Assembly: GCA_023228295.1 (NCBI GenBank)
Contig: JALOBP010000061.1
Location: 1 to 20,003, forward strand
Origin: Methanoregula sp.
GTDB lineage: Archaea > Halobacteriota > Methanomicrobia > Methanomicrobiales > Methanospirillaceae
Length of the DNA: 20,003 nucleotides
Direction: 5' to 3'
The notes below the pieces were generated by a model. The model was not told where the DNA came from, searched no databases, and was given only the letters and a program-made list of their open reading frames with translations. Each line of letters begins with the position of its first letter. The first letter of the stretch is position 1. Of this stretch, positions 13,640 through 20,003 are shown piece after piece. The position numbers and the translations under genes were made by a program.

Positions 13640-14912
13640 CGTAGTTGTTATCGGAGCTGGGGTTGCCGGGATCCAGGCTGCCCTTGATATCGCCGGACAC
13701 GAGATCCATGTCCACCTCATCGAGCGGGAGCCAACCATTGGCGGCCACATGGCCCAGCTTGACAAGACGTTTCCCACCAACGACTGCTCGATGTGCATCC
13801 TCTCGCCCAAGATGGTCGATGTTGCCCGTAACCCATACATAACCATCCATACCTGTACCGAGGTCGAGTCCATTGAAGGAGATGTGGGAAATTTCAGGGT
13901 CACACTCAGGAAATTCCCGCGGTACGTGGATGAATCCACCTGTACGGGATGCGGGGACTGCATCCAGATCTGCCCGGTCGAGGTTTACAATCGCTTCGAT
14001 GCCGGAGTGGGGGTCAGGAAGGCCATTTACAAGCCGCACCCGCAGGCGGTTCCCGATATTGTCGTGAAGGATGCCGAACATTGCATTGAATGCGGGCTTT
14101 GCTACGATATCTGCGACCTTGACGCGATAAAGAGAAAGGACGAGGAAACAACCGTCATGCTCAATGCAGCAAGCATCCTGATAACAACGGGATATTCCGT
14201 GTTTGATGCCTGTAATAAGTCTCAGCTCGGGTACCTGAAGTTCCCGGATGTGATCACCAGCCTCGAACTCGAACGGATGATCAATGCCAGCGGGCCGACA
14301 AGTGGCAAGGTCAAAAGGATCAGTGACGGGGTGATCCCGGCGTCTCTCGTATTCATCCAATGCGTGGGTTCCCGGGACATGAGTATCGGCAAGCCTTCCT
14401 GTTCTTGTGTCTGCTGTATGCAGGCAATCAAGAATGCGATGCTCATCAAGGAGAAGAACCCGGCAATGGATGTTACGATCTGTTACATGGACCTGCGGAC
14501 GTACGGGAAGGGCTACGAGGAGTACCTGGAACGGGCAAAGGCACTCGGGATCCGGTTCCTTCGGGGAATGCCGTCCGATGTGCTTGCAGACCGGAAAGGT
14601 ATGATCCTGCAGGTTGAGGACACGGAAACATCCGAAGTCCTGGTACTCCATCCGGACCTCATCGTCCTCTCGGTCGGGATCGGTCCTGCCGATAATACCA
14701 CAAAACTGGCAGAGAAGTTCGGCCTGGCACAGGAGGAAAGCGGGTTTATAAAACCGGTGAATGATGCGGTGGATACCGTTGCAACACTCCGCCCTGGCAT
14801 CTACATTGCCGGTACTGCAATGGCAGCCAAGGATATCCCGGACAGCGTGGCGTCGGCAGGGTCCGCGGCAATGCGGGCATATATCGATACAGTAAGGACG
14901 CGGTCAGCGTGA
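13632..14912 (+). CDS. HdrA-like iron-sulfur flavoprotein, core-only form
   Basis: A 426-aa homologue of heterodisulfide reductase subunit A, the flavin-bifurcating subunit in methanogens. The FAD-binding GAGVAGIQAALDIA is at 8-21. GGHMAQLDKTFPTNDCSMCILSPKM is at 37-61 with Cys52 and Cys55. Two [4Fe-4S] motifs follow: Cys104/107/110/114 and Cys151/154/157/161. Downstream are FIQCVGSRD, a Cys-rich CSCVCCMQAIKNAM and GTAMAAKDIPDSVASAGSAA near the end. Canonical HdrA is about 650 aa. This protein lacks both the extra N-terminal cluster domain and the C-terminal ferredoxin domain, and no hdrB, hdrC or mvhD gene is next to it. It is probably a soluble redox protein with unknown partners. The ATG at 13632 (MSSVVVIG) is chosen because the FAD fold starts there; the mtnA GTG overlaps the TGA. 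Confidence 0.85.
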   Translation: MSSVVVIGAGVAGIQAALDIAGHEIHVHLIEREPTIGGHMAQLDKTFPTNDCSMCILSPKMVDVARNPYITIHTCTEVESIEGDVGNFRVTLRKFPRYVDESTCTGCGDCIQICPVEVYNRFDAGVGVRKAIYKPHPQAVPDIVVKDAEHCIECGLCYDICDLDAIKRKDEETTVMLNAASILITTGYSVFDACNKSQLGYLKFPDVITSLELERMINASGPTSGKVKRISDGVIPASLVFIQCVGSRDMSIGKPSCSCVCCMQAIKNAMLIKEKNPAMDVTICYMDLRTYGKGYEEYLERAKALGIRFLRGMPSDVLADRKGMILQVEDTETSEVLVLHPDLIVLSVGIGPADNTTKLAEKFGLAQEESGFIKPVNDAVDTVATLRPGIYIAGTAMAAKDIPDSVASAGSAAMRAYIDTVRTRSA

Positions 14913-15948
14913 CGGAATCCCGCACGATCTGGTGGGATACTACTCTGGGCGGCATCAGGTATGTCGAGCAGACGCTCCTGCCAACAGAATATGCCGTCAT
15001 CGGCTGCACGACGGTCGACCTGCTGGCAACCGCCATCCGCCGGCTTGAGATCAGGGGGGCTCCTGCACTGGGGGTTGCCGGCGCGTATGGTGTGGCACTG
15101 GCTTCCCGGAACTGCACCGCAGACACTCGTATTGAATTCTTCAATACGGTCAGGAACGCTGCAGAACTGCTCCGTTCCACCCGGCCGACAGCAATCAATC
15201 TGGCATGGGGGATCGACCGAGTCATGACACGGATATCCAATGAGACAGATATTCACTCCGCCCGTAATGCGGCCCTTGACGAAGCGGAACATATTGCACA
15301 GGAGGATACAATCTGCTGTCATGCCATCGGGGAACATGGGGCTGCCCTCCTGCCGGATACCTGCACGGTGCTGACTCACTGCAATGCGGTGCACTTGCCT
15401 GTTCTTCGTGGGGGACCGCCCTGGGGGTTATCCGGTCCGCAGTAAAAGCAGGAAAAACCGTAAATGTCCTTGCATGCGAAACGCGTCCGCTCCTTCAGGG
15501 TGCAAGGCTTACTGCATGGGAGCTTTCACGGGACGGCATTCCTGTGACGGTAATTGCCGATTCTATGGCTGCCCATTTTATGCACACGTCTAAAATTGAT
15601 GCAGTGGTAGTAGGTGCTGACAGGATCACGGCCGATGCGGTCTTCAACAAGATTGGGACATACATGCACGCGGTCTGCGCTCATCATCATGCCATCCCGT
15701 TCTATGTTGCCGCCCCGCTCTCGACCTTCGATCCTGTCACGAGGGCAAAGGACGTTGTAATCGAGGAGCGGGGGAGGGAAGAGATTACAACGATGGGGAA
15801 CCGGACATTTGTCCCGCCCGGAGCTGGGGTGAAAAACCCGGCCTTTGATGCAACCCCCATGGATCTTGTGACCGCTATCATCACGGAAACGGGTGTCCTC
15901 CGCCCGCCCGTTGATATGAACCGGATAATTCCGGTAAAGACTAAATAA
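14909..15948 (+). pseudogene. mtnA: mtnA with a one-base frameshift
   Basis: Homologue of S-methyl-5-thioribose-1-phosphate isomerase, an eIF2B-alpha-like fold that opens the ribose ring in methylthioadenosine salvage. The first frame (GTG 14909) reads IRGAPALGVAGAYG and TRPTAINLAWGIDRV up to the catalytic VLTHCNA, then breaks. Losing one base at about 15386-15388 explains it, because the next frame continues exactly with GALACSSWGTALGVIR and ACETRPLLQGARLTAWEL. It goes on to the catalytic VVGADRITADAVFNKIGTY and ends at TAA 15948. Read together it is a normal protein of about 346 aa with both catalytic residues. Either a recent inactivating mutation or a sequencing/assembly error is possible. 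Homologous ribose-1,5-bisphosphate isomerase is a less likely identity. GTG overlaps the upstream TGA by four bases. Confidence 0.88.
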
Positions 15949-15974
15949 TTCCACACCCCACAAGCGAGAGAAGA

Positions 15975-16676
15975 ATGGATCTGGATTTTCTTACCTGGAA
16001 CTACCTGATGTATCTCATCGGGGAACTGACCGTTATCATTATCCTCGGATCTATCGTCATCTCGTTTATCCTCGTCATTATATCGATTTACTCCATCAAG
16101 ACTAAACATCTCTATTTCCCCCAGTTGATCAAATCCGGCCTGGTCTTTCTCGAAGGGCTGATGAAAGCAATGTTCAGGTTCCTTGGTCTTGAGGACCGGG
16201 AGATGCTGGCATTTTTTATCAATCTCCAGAATACCATGAATGCCACGGAGTTCGGACGGATCCCGGTAAAGGAACGGGCAGTCTTCATGCCGCAGTGCCT
16301 GCGATCCTCCCGGTGTCCGGCCCATCTCACCCCGGAAGGTCTCAAGTGCCGGAACTGCGGGCAGTGCGAAGTAGGGGGTGCCCGGGTCATTCTCGAACAG
16401 ATGGGCTATAAGGTATTCATCGTGCCGGGTTCATCGTTCATCAAGCGGATGGTAAAAAAATATCACCCGCGGGCAATTATTGGCGTTGGCTGCCTCTCGG
16501 AGGTGAAAGAGGGGATTGACATGGCCGATAAGATGGGGCTTATCGTGATGGGTGTGGTGACGCTGAAAGAAGGGTGCGTGGAGACGCTGGTCAGTTGGCC
16601 GGATGTGTATGAGGTGGCAATACTCGGGGTCAGTCCTGAATTAATCCCCGAGGACCTTCATATTCTTACCAACTAG
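15975..16676 (+). CDS. DUF116 family membrane protein with Cys cluster
   Basis: A 233-aa protein with a hydrophobic N-terminal membrane region (about residues 12-40), then a cytoplasmic domain. That domain carries the DUF116 signature PQCLRSSRCPA plus KCRNCGQC, giving Cys108, 114, 125, 128 and 131. Further conserved Cys173 (GVGCLSEVKEG) and Cys201 (EGCVET) suggest an iron-sulfur or zinc site. The biochemical function of the family is not known to me. It lies 26 bases after mtnA and is probably the last gene of the carbonic anhydrase/HdrA-like operon. Its 3' end overlaps the convergent bactofilin-like gene by 36 bases. Confidence 0.85.
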   Translation: MDLDFLTWNYLMYLIGELTVIIILGSIVISFILVIISIYSIKTKHLYFPQLIKSGLVFLEGLMKAMFRFLGLEDREMLAFFINLQNTMNATEFGRIPVKERAVFMPQCLRSSRCPAHLTPEGLKCRNCGQCEVGGARVILEQMGYKVFIVPGSSFIKRMVKKYHPRAIIGVGCLSEVKEGIDMADKMGLIVMGVVTLKEGCVETLVSWPDVYEVAILGVSPELIPEDLHILTN

Positions 16677-17054
16677 GTTCCCGCTTTTTATCCGGCCGTG
16701 AACGACAATCGTATCACCGCTGTTCACGTCCCCGACGCTCACACCGGTACGCAGGATCACTTTTCCCCCTGCCTGAATGGTGTGGACAATCGCATGGTCG
16801 AGAACGGTAACGTCCCCCGTTGCAAGGATGGGACCTTTGACCCGTGACTGGCTTCCAATGATCACATTCCTGCTGGTGATATCCAGCGCCACGGATGACC
16901 GGGGACCCAGTTCCAGGTCGCCGGTCACATGGAGCTTCCCCCAGAAATGCGTACGGGCCGGGACGATAAAATCCCCGTCGATCTTCACGTTTCCTTCAAA
17001 ATAGGATCCTTTCTCTGCAAAGAAGGTCGAACCTTTCTGGAGTACTGTCGGCAT
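16641..17054 (-). CDS. Bactofilin-like polymer-forming beta-helix protein
   Basis: A 137-aa protein made almost entirely of short repeating beta-strand units (KGSYFEGNVKIDGDFIVPA, TRNVIIG-like and GPILATGDVTVLDHA-type turns). This is the pattern of the bactofilin/polymer-forming cytoskeletal family, which builds a right-handed beta-helix that assembles into filaments. The archaeal role is unknown to me. There is no signal peptide or membrane segment. ATG 17054 is chosen because GAGGGA lies just upstream on the minus strand; a longer in-frame reading to 17174 would cross a palindrome and overlap the upstream gene. It is downstream of the UbiA gene with 67 bases between. Its last 36 bases overlap the end of the DUF116 gene on the other strand. 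Other single-stranded beta-helix families are a possible alternative. Confidence 0.65.
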   Translation of the reverse strand: MPTVLQKGSTFFAEKGSYFEGNVKIDGDFIVPARTHFWGKLHVTGDLELGPRSSVALDITSRNVIIGSQSRVKGPILATGDVTVLDHAIVHTIQAGGKVILRTGVSVGDVNSGDTIVVHGRIKSGNLVGKNMKVLGD

Positions 17055-17058
17055 TGGT

Positions 17059-17087
17059 CCCTCATGGTACCTGTTGTACCATGAGGG
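17059..17087. promoter_or_regulatory. 12-bp perfect palindrome over a ribosome binding site
   Basis: CCCTCATGGTAC (17059-17070) and GTACCATGAGGG (17076-17087) are exact inverted arms with a five-base loop. On the minus-strand mRNA the 3' arm contains the GAGGG that would bind 16S rRNA for the ATG at 17054. A folded hairpin would hide that site. As DNA it is also a good dyad operator. Confidence 0.7.
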
Positions 17088-17121
17088 ATAAACTTGTTGC
17101 TCGCCACAAATCCACCGTCGG

Positions 17122-17961
17122 TTACAGGAAAAGTGCAGAGAGGGTGAATACAATAAGGGAGGCAAACATCCCAATCTTGAGGAGCATGGAAGCTCCAGAG
17201 GATCTCACGGATTCTGCAGTTGGGCACCGGGCGGCTTTCAAGGTGGCGGCAAGGATAATTGCATCGACGATGAGAATCCCTGCAAGGTACCAGATGCCCC
17301 ACGACCAGTAGGGGATGAGGCTGGCAAACGTTCCGAGCACCGCGGCGATGATGGACAGTGCACCAGTTGCACGTATCCCGTACCGGATGGGAAATGTTGC
17401 TGCTCCGCTGGCCCGGTCACCTTCAATATCCTCTGCGGCTTTGACCAGTTCGCGGGCGAGCATGGCAAAGAACGTCATGACCGCAAAGGGCAGGACATGG
17501 GTAATGCCGGCCAGCCCGTTGAGCGCCCCGCCAAAGAGAAACATGCTCCCGGAAAGATAGGCAACGGCAAGGTTTCCAACAAGCGGCAGGCGTTTCAGTC
17601 GTGCTGCATAGGCGATGAGGAGGAATGAGTTAAAAACGGCAATGGCGATGCAGAGGGTATTGGTCGGGAGGCATACAAGGAAACCGGCAAGAAAGAGCGT
17701 GACGGCATAGGCACGGGCAGCTGAAAGGGTTACCTGCCCGGATGGTATCGGCCGGTCCGGACGGTTCACCCGGTCAATCTCCACATCAAAAAAATCGTTG
17801 ATGACATTTCCGGCAGCTGTGATCAGAACAACAACGGTAAAAAGCAGCAGGACGGACGGAATAAGTGTCCCGGTCGCAATAAGATACGCAACGATAACAG
17901 CAAGACCAGCCACAGCCGCGTTTGTCGGGCGGGTGATCCTGAACAGGCCTGCGGTACTCAT
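17122..17961 (-). CDS. UbiA-family prenyltransferase, likely DGGGP synthase
   Basis: A 279-aa integral membrane prenyltransferase. It most likely attaches the second geranylgeranyl chain to geranylgeranylglyceryl phosphate, the second ether-bond step of archaeal membrane lipid synthesis. The first Asp-rich motif is NDFFDVEID (Asn55, Asp56, Asp59, Asp63), followed by the typical RPDRPIPSG. The second is EDIEGDRASGAATFPIRYG (Asp178, Asp182). About eight hydrophobic segments are seen, and the length is right for the archaeal enzyme. Other UbiA members in archaea cannot be excluded by sequence alone. AAGGA lies about ten bases before the ATG, and a TATA-like element precedes it at 17987-17996. 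Confidence 0.85.
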   Translation of the reverse strand: MSTAGLFRITRPTNAAVAGLAVIVAYLIATGTLIPSVLLLFTVVVLITAAGNVINDFFDVEIDRVNRPDRPIPSGQVTLSAARAYAVTLFLAGFLVCLPTNTLCIAIAVFNSFLLIAYAARLKRLPLVGNLAVAYLSGSMFLFGGALNGLAGITHVLPFAVMTFFAMLARELVKAAEDIEGDRASGAATFPIRYGIRATGALSIIAAVLGTFASLIPYWSWGIWYLAGILIVDAIILAATLKAARCPTAESVRSSGASMLLKIGMFASLIVFTLSALFL

Positions 17962-17986
17962 TGCATAATCCTTGCCGTTCCAGATA

Positions 17987-17996
17987 GATAAAATGC
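17987..17996 (-). promoter_or_regulatory. TATA-like box of the UbiA gene
   Basis: The minus strand reads GCATTTTATC, centred about 30 bases before the ATG at 17961. It sits between the tRNA gene and the UbiA gene, so the latter need not depend on tRNA transcription. Confidence 0.35.
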
Positions 17997-18000
17997 AGAG

Positions 18001-18008
18001 AAAAAGAA
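18001..18008 (-). terminator. T-run after tRNA-Arg
   Basis: Directly past the discriminator base the minus strand reads TTCTTTTT, the usual oligo-T exit signal for an archaeal tRNA transcript. Confidence 0.4.
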
Positions 18009-18083
18009 CGGGCGAGGGGGGATTTGAACCCCCGGCGTTCAGCTTAGGAGGCTGACGCTATGTCCGGGCTAAGCCACTCGCCC
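18009..18083 (-). tRNA. tRNA-Arg (anticodon CCU)
   Basis: Full cloverleaf on the minus strand. The acceptor stem GGGCGAG/CTCGCCC is perfect. The D-arm has G18G19 and A14/A21, and the anticodon stem TCAGC/GCTGA closes a CTCCTAA loop with anticodon CCU at 34-36. The variable loop is short. The T-stem is GGGGG/CCCCC around TTCAAAT. The discriminator is G73 and no CCA is encoded. It would read AGG arginine codons. Position 26 is G, the base methylated by Trm1, whose gene starts just across the divergent promoter. There is no intron. Confidence 0.95.
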
Positions 18084-18104
18084 TGCTCATATCCATTGAG
18101 GGGG

Positions 18105-18118
18105 AATATGTATAAGTT
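18105..18118. promoter_or_regulatory. Shared bidirectional TATA-like element
   Basis: AATATGTATAAGTT reads GTATAAGTT on the plus strand (about 31 bases before the trm1 ATG) and CTTATACATATT on the minus strand (about 27 bases before tRNA position 1). Both distances fit archaeal TATA placement, so one AT-rich core may serve both genes. The whole gap between tRNA and trm1 is only 60 bases. Confidence 0.5.
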
Positions 18119-18143
18119 TTGCGCGCTGCAATTGAATTGCGCA

Positions 18144-19262
18144 ATGGAACTCATCGAGAAACGGGAGGGAAAAACCTCCATTCTTATCCCGGTACAGGAC
18201 AATACTACGCAATTTCCCCCGGGATCGGCGCCGATCTTTTTCAACCGCCGTATGGAACTCAACCGGGATCTCACGATCATCCTCCTCTCGATTCTCCAGC
18301 CCTCGGATTACCTGGATGCCATGGGGGCAACCGGCATTCGTGGCCTGAGGGTAGCCGGTGAATGCGGTATTCCGGTGACAATCGCAGACCGCGACCATGG
18401 AGCAATCAGCCTTATCACCAGGAACAGAGACCATACGGGCATTCCAATCGCAGTCGTTGAACGGGACGTTAATGCACTGCTTTCAGAACAGTCCTTTGAT
18501 GCGGTCGACCTCGACCCGTTCGGTACCCCGGCGATGTTTATCGATGCCGCTGTGAAAGGCACACGCAGGTTCCTTTTCGTGACGGCAACCGATACAGCCC
18601 CGTTATGCGGGGCACATCTCAAAGCGGGAATAAGGAGGTATGGGGCGATTCCGATGAACACGGAATATCATAGCGAGGTGGGCCTGCGGATCCTGCTCGG
18701 GTTTGTTGTGCGGGAGACGGTAAAATATGACCGGGGGATCGAACCGCTCTTCTGCTATGCCCGTGAGCATTTTGTCCGCCTCCACCTCCGCATCCTCAGG
18801 GGGGCACAGGCTGCCGATGATACGTTGAAACATATCGGGTTCATCTACCAGTGCAAAAAATGCCCATATCGTGAGGAGGAACCGGGATTGCAGGCACATG
18901 ACCGAACCTGCCCGCACTGCGGGGTGCCTCTCCAGCCTATCGGCCCACTCTGGCTGGGCAGCATCCACAATGATACCATTATCACACAACTCCGTGAACT
19001 TGCCGAAACTCAGGATCTCGGAACAAAAAAGGATATGGTAAAACTACTGGATAGCTGTCGGGAAGAATTGCCGACATCCAGTTTTTACGATTACCACGAA
19101 CTGGCAAAACTGAAGGTATGCTCCCCGCCCAATATCGCAGTTGTGCTGGACCGAATCAGGAATGAGGGGTATACAGCGACCCGCACCCATTTCTCCGGCT
19201 ATGGCATCAAGACCGAAGCACCGCTTTTTGTCATCCTCGATGCAATCAGCGCTCGGCAATAA
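18144..19262 (+). CDS. trm1: tRNA (guanine26-N2)-dimethyltransferase
   Basis: A 372-aa SAM-dependent enzyme that dimethylates G26 at the junction of the D and anticodon stems of tRNA. The Rossmann core has YLDAMGATGIRGLRVAGE (56-73), an acidic IADRDH (80-85) and the catalytic-type DLDPFGTP (122-129). The C-terminal part carries a zinc motif, CKKC (237, 240) and CPHC (256, 259), as in archaeal Trm1. ATG 18144 is chosen. The open frame continues upstream into the tRNA gene, which is not credible coding, and the family begins with a short KREGKTSILIP segment. A TATA-like element 31 bases upstream and no ribosome binding site suggest a leaderless mRNA. Its last 17 bases overlap the convergent GTPase gene. 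Confidence 0.95.
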   Translation: MELIEKREGKTSILIPVQDNTTQFPPGSAPIFFNRRMELNRDLTIILLSILQPSDYLDAMGATGIRGLRVAGECGIPVTIADRDHGAISLITRNRDHTGIPIAVVERDVNALLSEQSFDAVDLDPFGTPAMFIDAAVKGTRRFLFVTATDTAPLCGAHLKAGIRRYGAIPMNTEYHSEVGLRILLGFVVRETVKYDRGIEPLFCYAREHFVRLHLRILRGAQAADDTLKHIGFIYQCKKCPYREEEPGLQAHDRTCPHCGVPLQPIGPLWLGSIHNDTIITQLRELAETQDLGTKKDMVKLLDSCREELPTSSFYDYHELAKLKVCSPPNIAVVLDRIRNEGYTATRTHFSGYGIKTEAPLFVILDAISARQ

Positions 19263-20003
19263 TTGACAGGAGATCCGAGTCGATGATCTTGTGGGTCAGG
19301 CCAACCCGCTGGCCGGGGTGTTTGACAGATTTTCCCCAGACCCGCGCATACCGGAATTTCCGGACAAAGTCCCGGTGAAGCTTGTTACAGATATCCTCGA
19401 CGGTACTGCCTTTCCGGATAATCAGGGGTTCCTCAAGATCCGCTTCCCCCCCGTGGGGTTTCAGGTAGACCCTGATAAAACCGAGACAGTCATAGATAGC
19501 ATCTTTTGTCTCTTCAAGGTGATATCCGACTGCGGCCGAGATCATCAGCGGCGGGCTCCCGAACCGATCTGCAATATCGTGCTCGATCTCAAGATACCGT
19601 TCCTTGTCCACGAGATCAACTTTGTTGACCGCGATAAAGGCGGGGATGTAGACACGGTTGCCCTGGAGGGCATCGATAAGATCGTCCTGCGTTGCGTTGC
19701 CACGGATCAGAATATCGGCGTTCATCATCTTGCTCTCGGCAAGGATCGAACGTACTTCCTCGATATCGAGATCGAGCGTGCCGACGGCATTAAGCCGCAC
19801 ACCGCCATGAGAACTCTTCTTAATGGTAATGTCGGGCTTTGGAACATTGATACGGATTCCTGCGTCGTAGAGTTCCTTGATGAGCACATCAAAATGCCGC
19901 TCATTAAACACATCCACAAGGATGATGACGATATCCGCTCCACGGACAACCGCGATAACTTCCTTACCCCTGCCCTTGCCCATCGCGGCACCGGCAATGA
20001 GCC
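19246..20003 (-). CDS. DRG/Rbg-family GTPase with TGS domain (5' end outside window)
   Basis: The C-terminal 252 residues or so of an Obg-superfamily GTPase of the DRG type, conserved in archaea and eukaryotes and linked to ribosomes and translation. The frame stays open to the right edge, where GLIAGAAMGKGRGKEV follows the switch II region. The start and the P-loop are therefore beyond the window. AVNKVD is the G4 motif and ISAA the G5 motif. The TGS domain occupies the last 70 residues: EPLIIRKGSTVEDICNKLHR and FRYARVWGKSVKHPGQRVGL, ending in DSDLLSI. GIRINVPKPDITI matches the DRG insert. Its stop codon lies inside the end of trm1, giving a 17-base convergent overlap. Confidence 0.93.
   Translation of the reverse strand, partial: LIAGAAMGKGRGKEVIAVVRGADIVIILVDVFNERHFDVLIKELYDAGIRINVPKPDITIKKSSHGGVRLNAVGTLDLDIEEVRSILAESKMMNADILIRGNATQDDLIDALQGNRVYIPAFIAVNKVDLVDKERYLEIEHDIADRFGSPPLMISAAVGYHLEETKDAIYDCLGFIRVYLKPHGGEADLEEPLIIRKGSTVEDICNKLHRDFVRKFRYARVWGKSVKHPGQRVGLTHKIIDSDLLSIIAER

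Noticed and set aside
13548..14651. 367-codon minus-strand frame opposite the HdrA-like gene
   Set aside because: The plus strand has clear FAD and iron-sulfur motifs; the minus frame has no recognisable domain and overlaps two real genes.
18060..18143. N-terminal extension of Trm1
   Set aside because: The extension would be read through the antisense of the tRNA-Arg gene and the shared promoter.
18118..18149. TTGCGC/GCGCAA arms around the trm1 start
   Set aside because: Arms are only six bases with a 12-14 base spacer; not above chance for this composition.

Overview
The window looks like chromosomal DNA of a methanogenic archaeon, most likely a Methanomicrobiales member of the Methanoregula kind. 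The lineage guess is inference. Supporting signs are a methanogen-type HdrA-like flavoprotein, the archaeal phosphopantetheine adenylyltransferase, a UbiA-type ether-lipid prenyltransferase, an archaeal DRG-family GTPase with TGS domain, archaeal-type PyrB/PyrI, and a PKD-repeat surface protein. Many start codons have an AT-rich TATA-like element about 25-35 nt upstream and no Shine-Dalgarno sequence.

Region 1 (1-1690) is accessory. Bases 1-821 hold no convincing gene. They contain an AT-rich possible coding remnant, several perfect inverted repeats, and three copies of an 18-22 bp GC-rich element in alternating orientation. An orphan protein of about 184 aa follows (822-1376). After it is a 314-bp stretch that may hold a frameshifted remnant on the minus strand.

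Region 2 (1691-8596) is a polysaccharide biosynthesis and decoration cluster. It has a membrane GT2 glycosyltransferase, a NodU/TobZ-type O-carbamoyltransferase, a UDP-sugar 6-dehydrogenase (uronate synthesis), an MBOAT O-acyltransferase, and a membrane-anchored SGNH-like partner one base upstream of it. Together they suggest an acidic surface polysaccharide that is both carbamoylated and acylated.

Region 3 (8597-12596) has the pyrBI aspartate transcarbamoylase operon, then a secreted protein with eight PKD domains and a C-terminal membrane anchor.

Region 4 (12653-20003) is mostly housekeeping. It holds coaD, divergent from a tight plus-strand operon of gamma-class carbonic anhydrase homologue, trimmed HdrA-like flavoprotein, mtnA (disrupted by a 1-nt frameshift) and a DUF116 membrane protein. 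On the minus strand are a bactofilin-like beta-helix protein and a UbiA prenyltransferase (likely DGGGP synthase). tRNA-Arg(CCU) and Trm1, a tRNA G26 methyltransferase, diverge from what looks like one shared TATA element. A DRG-type GTPase runs off the right edge.

Points most worth a second look are the inverted 18-bp repeat family at 486-755, the core-only HdrA in an operon with a carbonic anhydrase, the paired carbamoyl/acyl decoration genes, the 12-bp palindrome over the ribosome binding site of the bactofilin-like gene, the mtnA frameshift, and the tRNA-Arg/trm1 bidirectional promoter.
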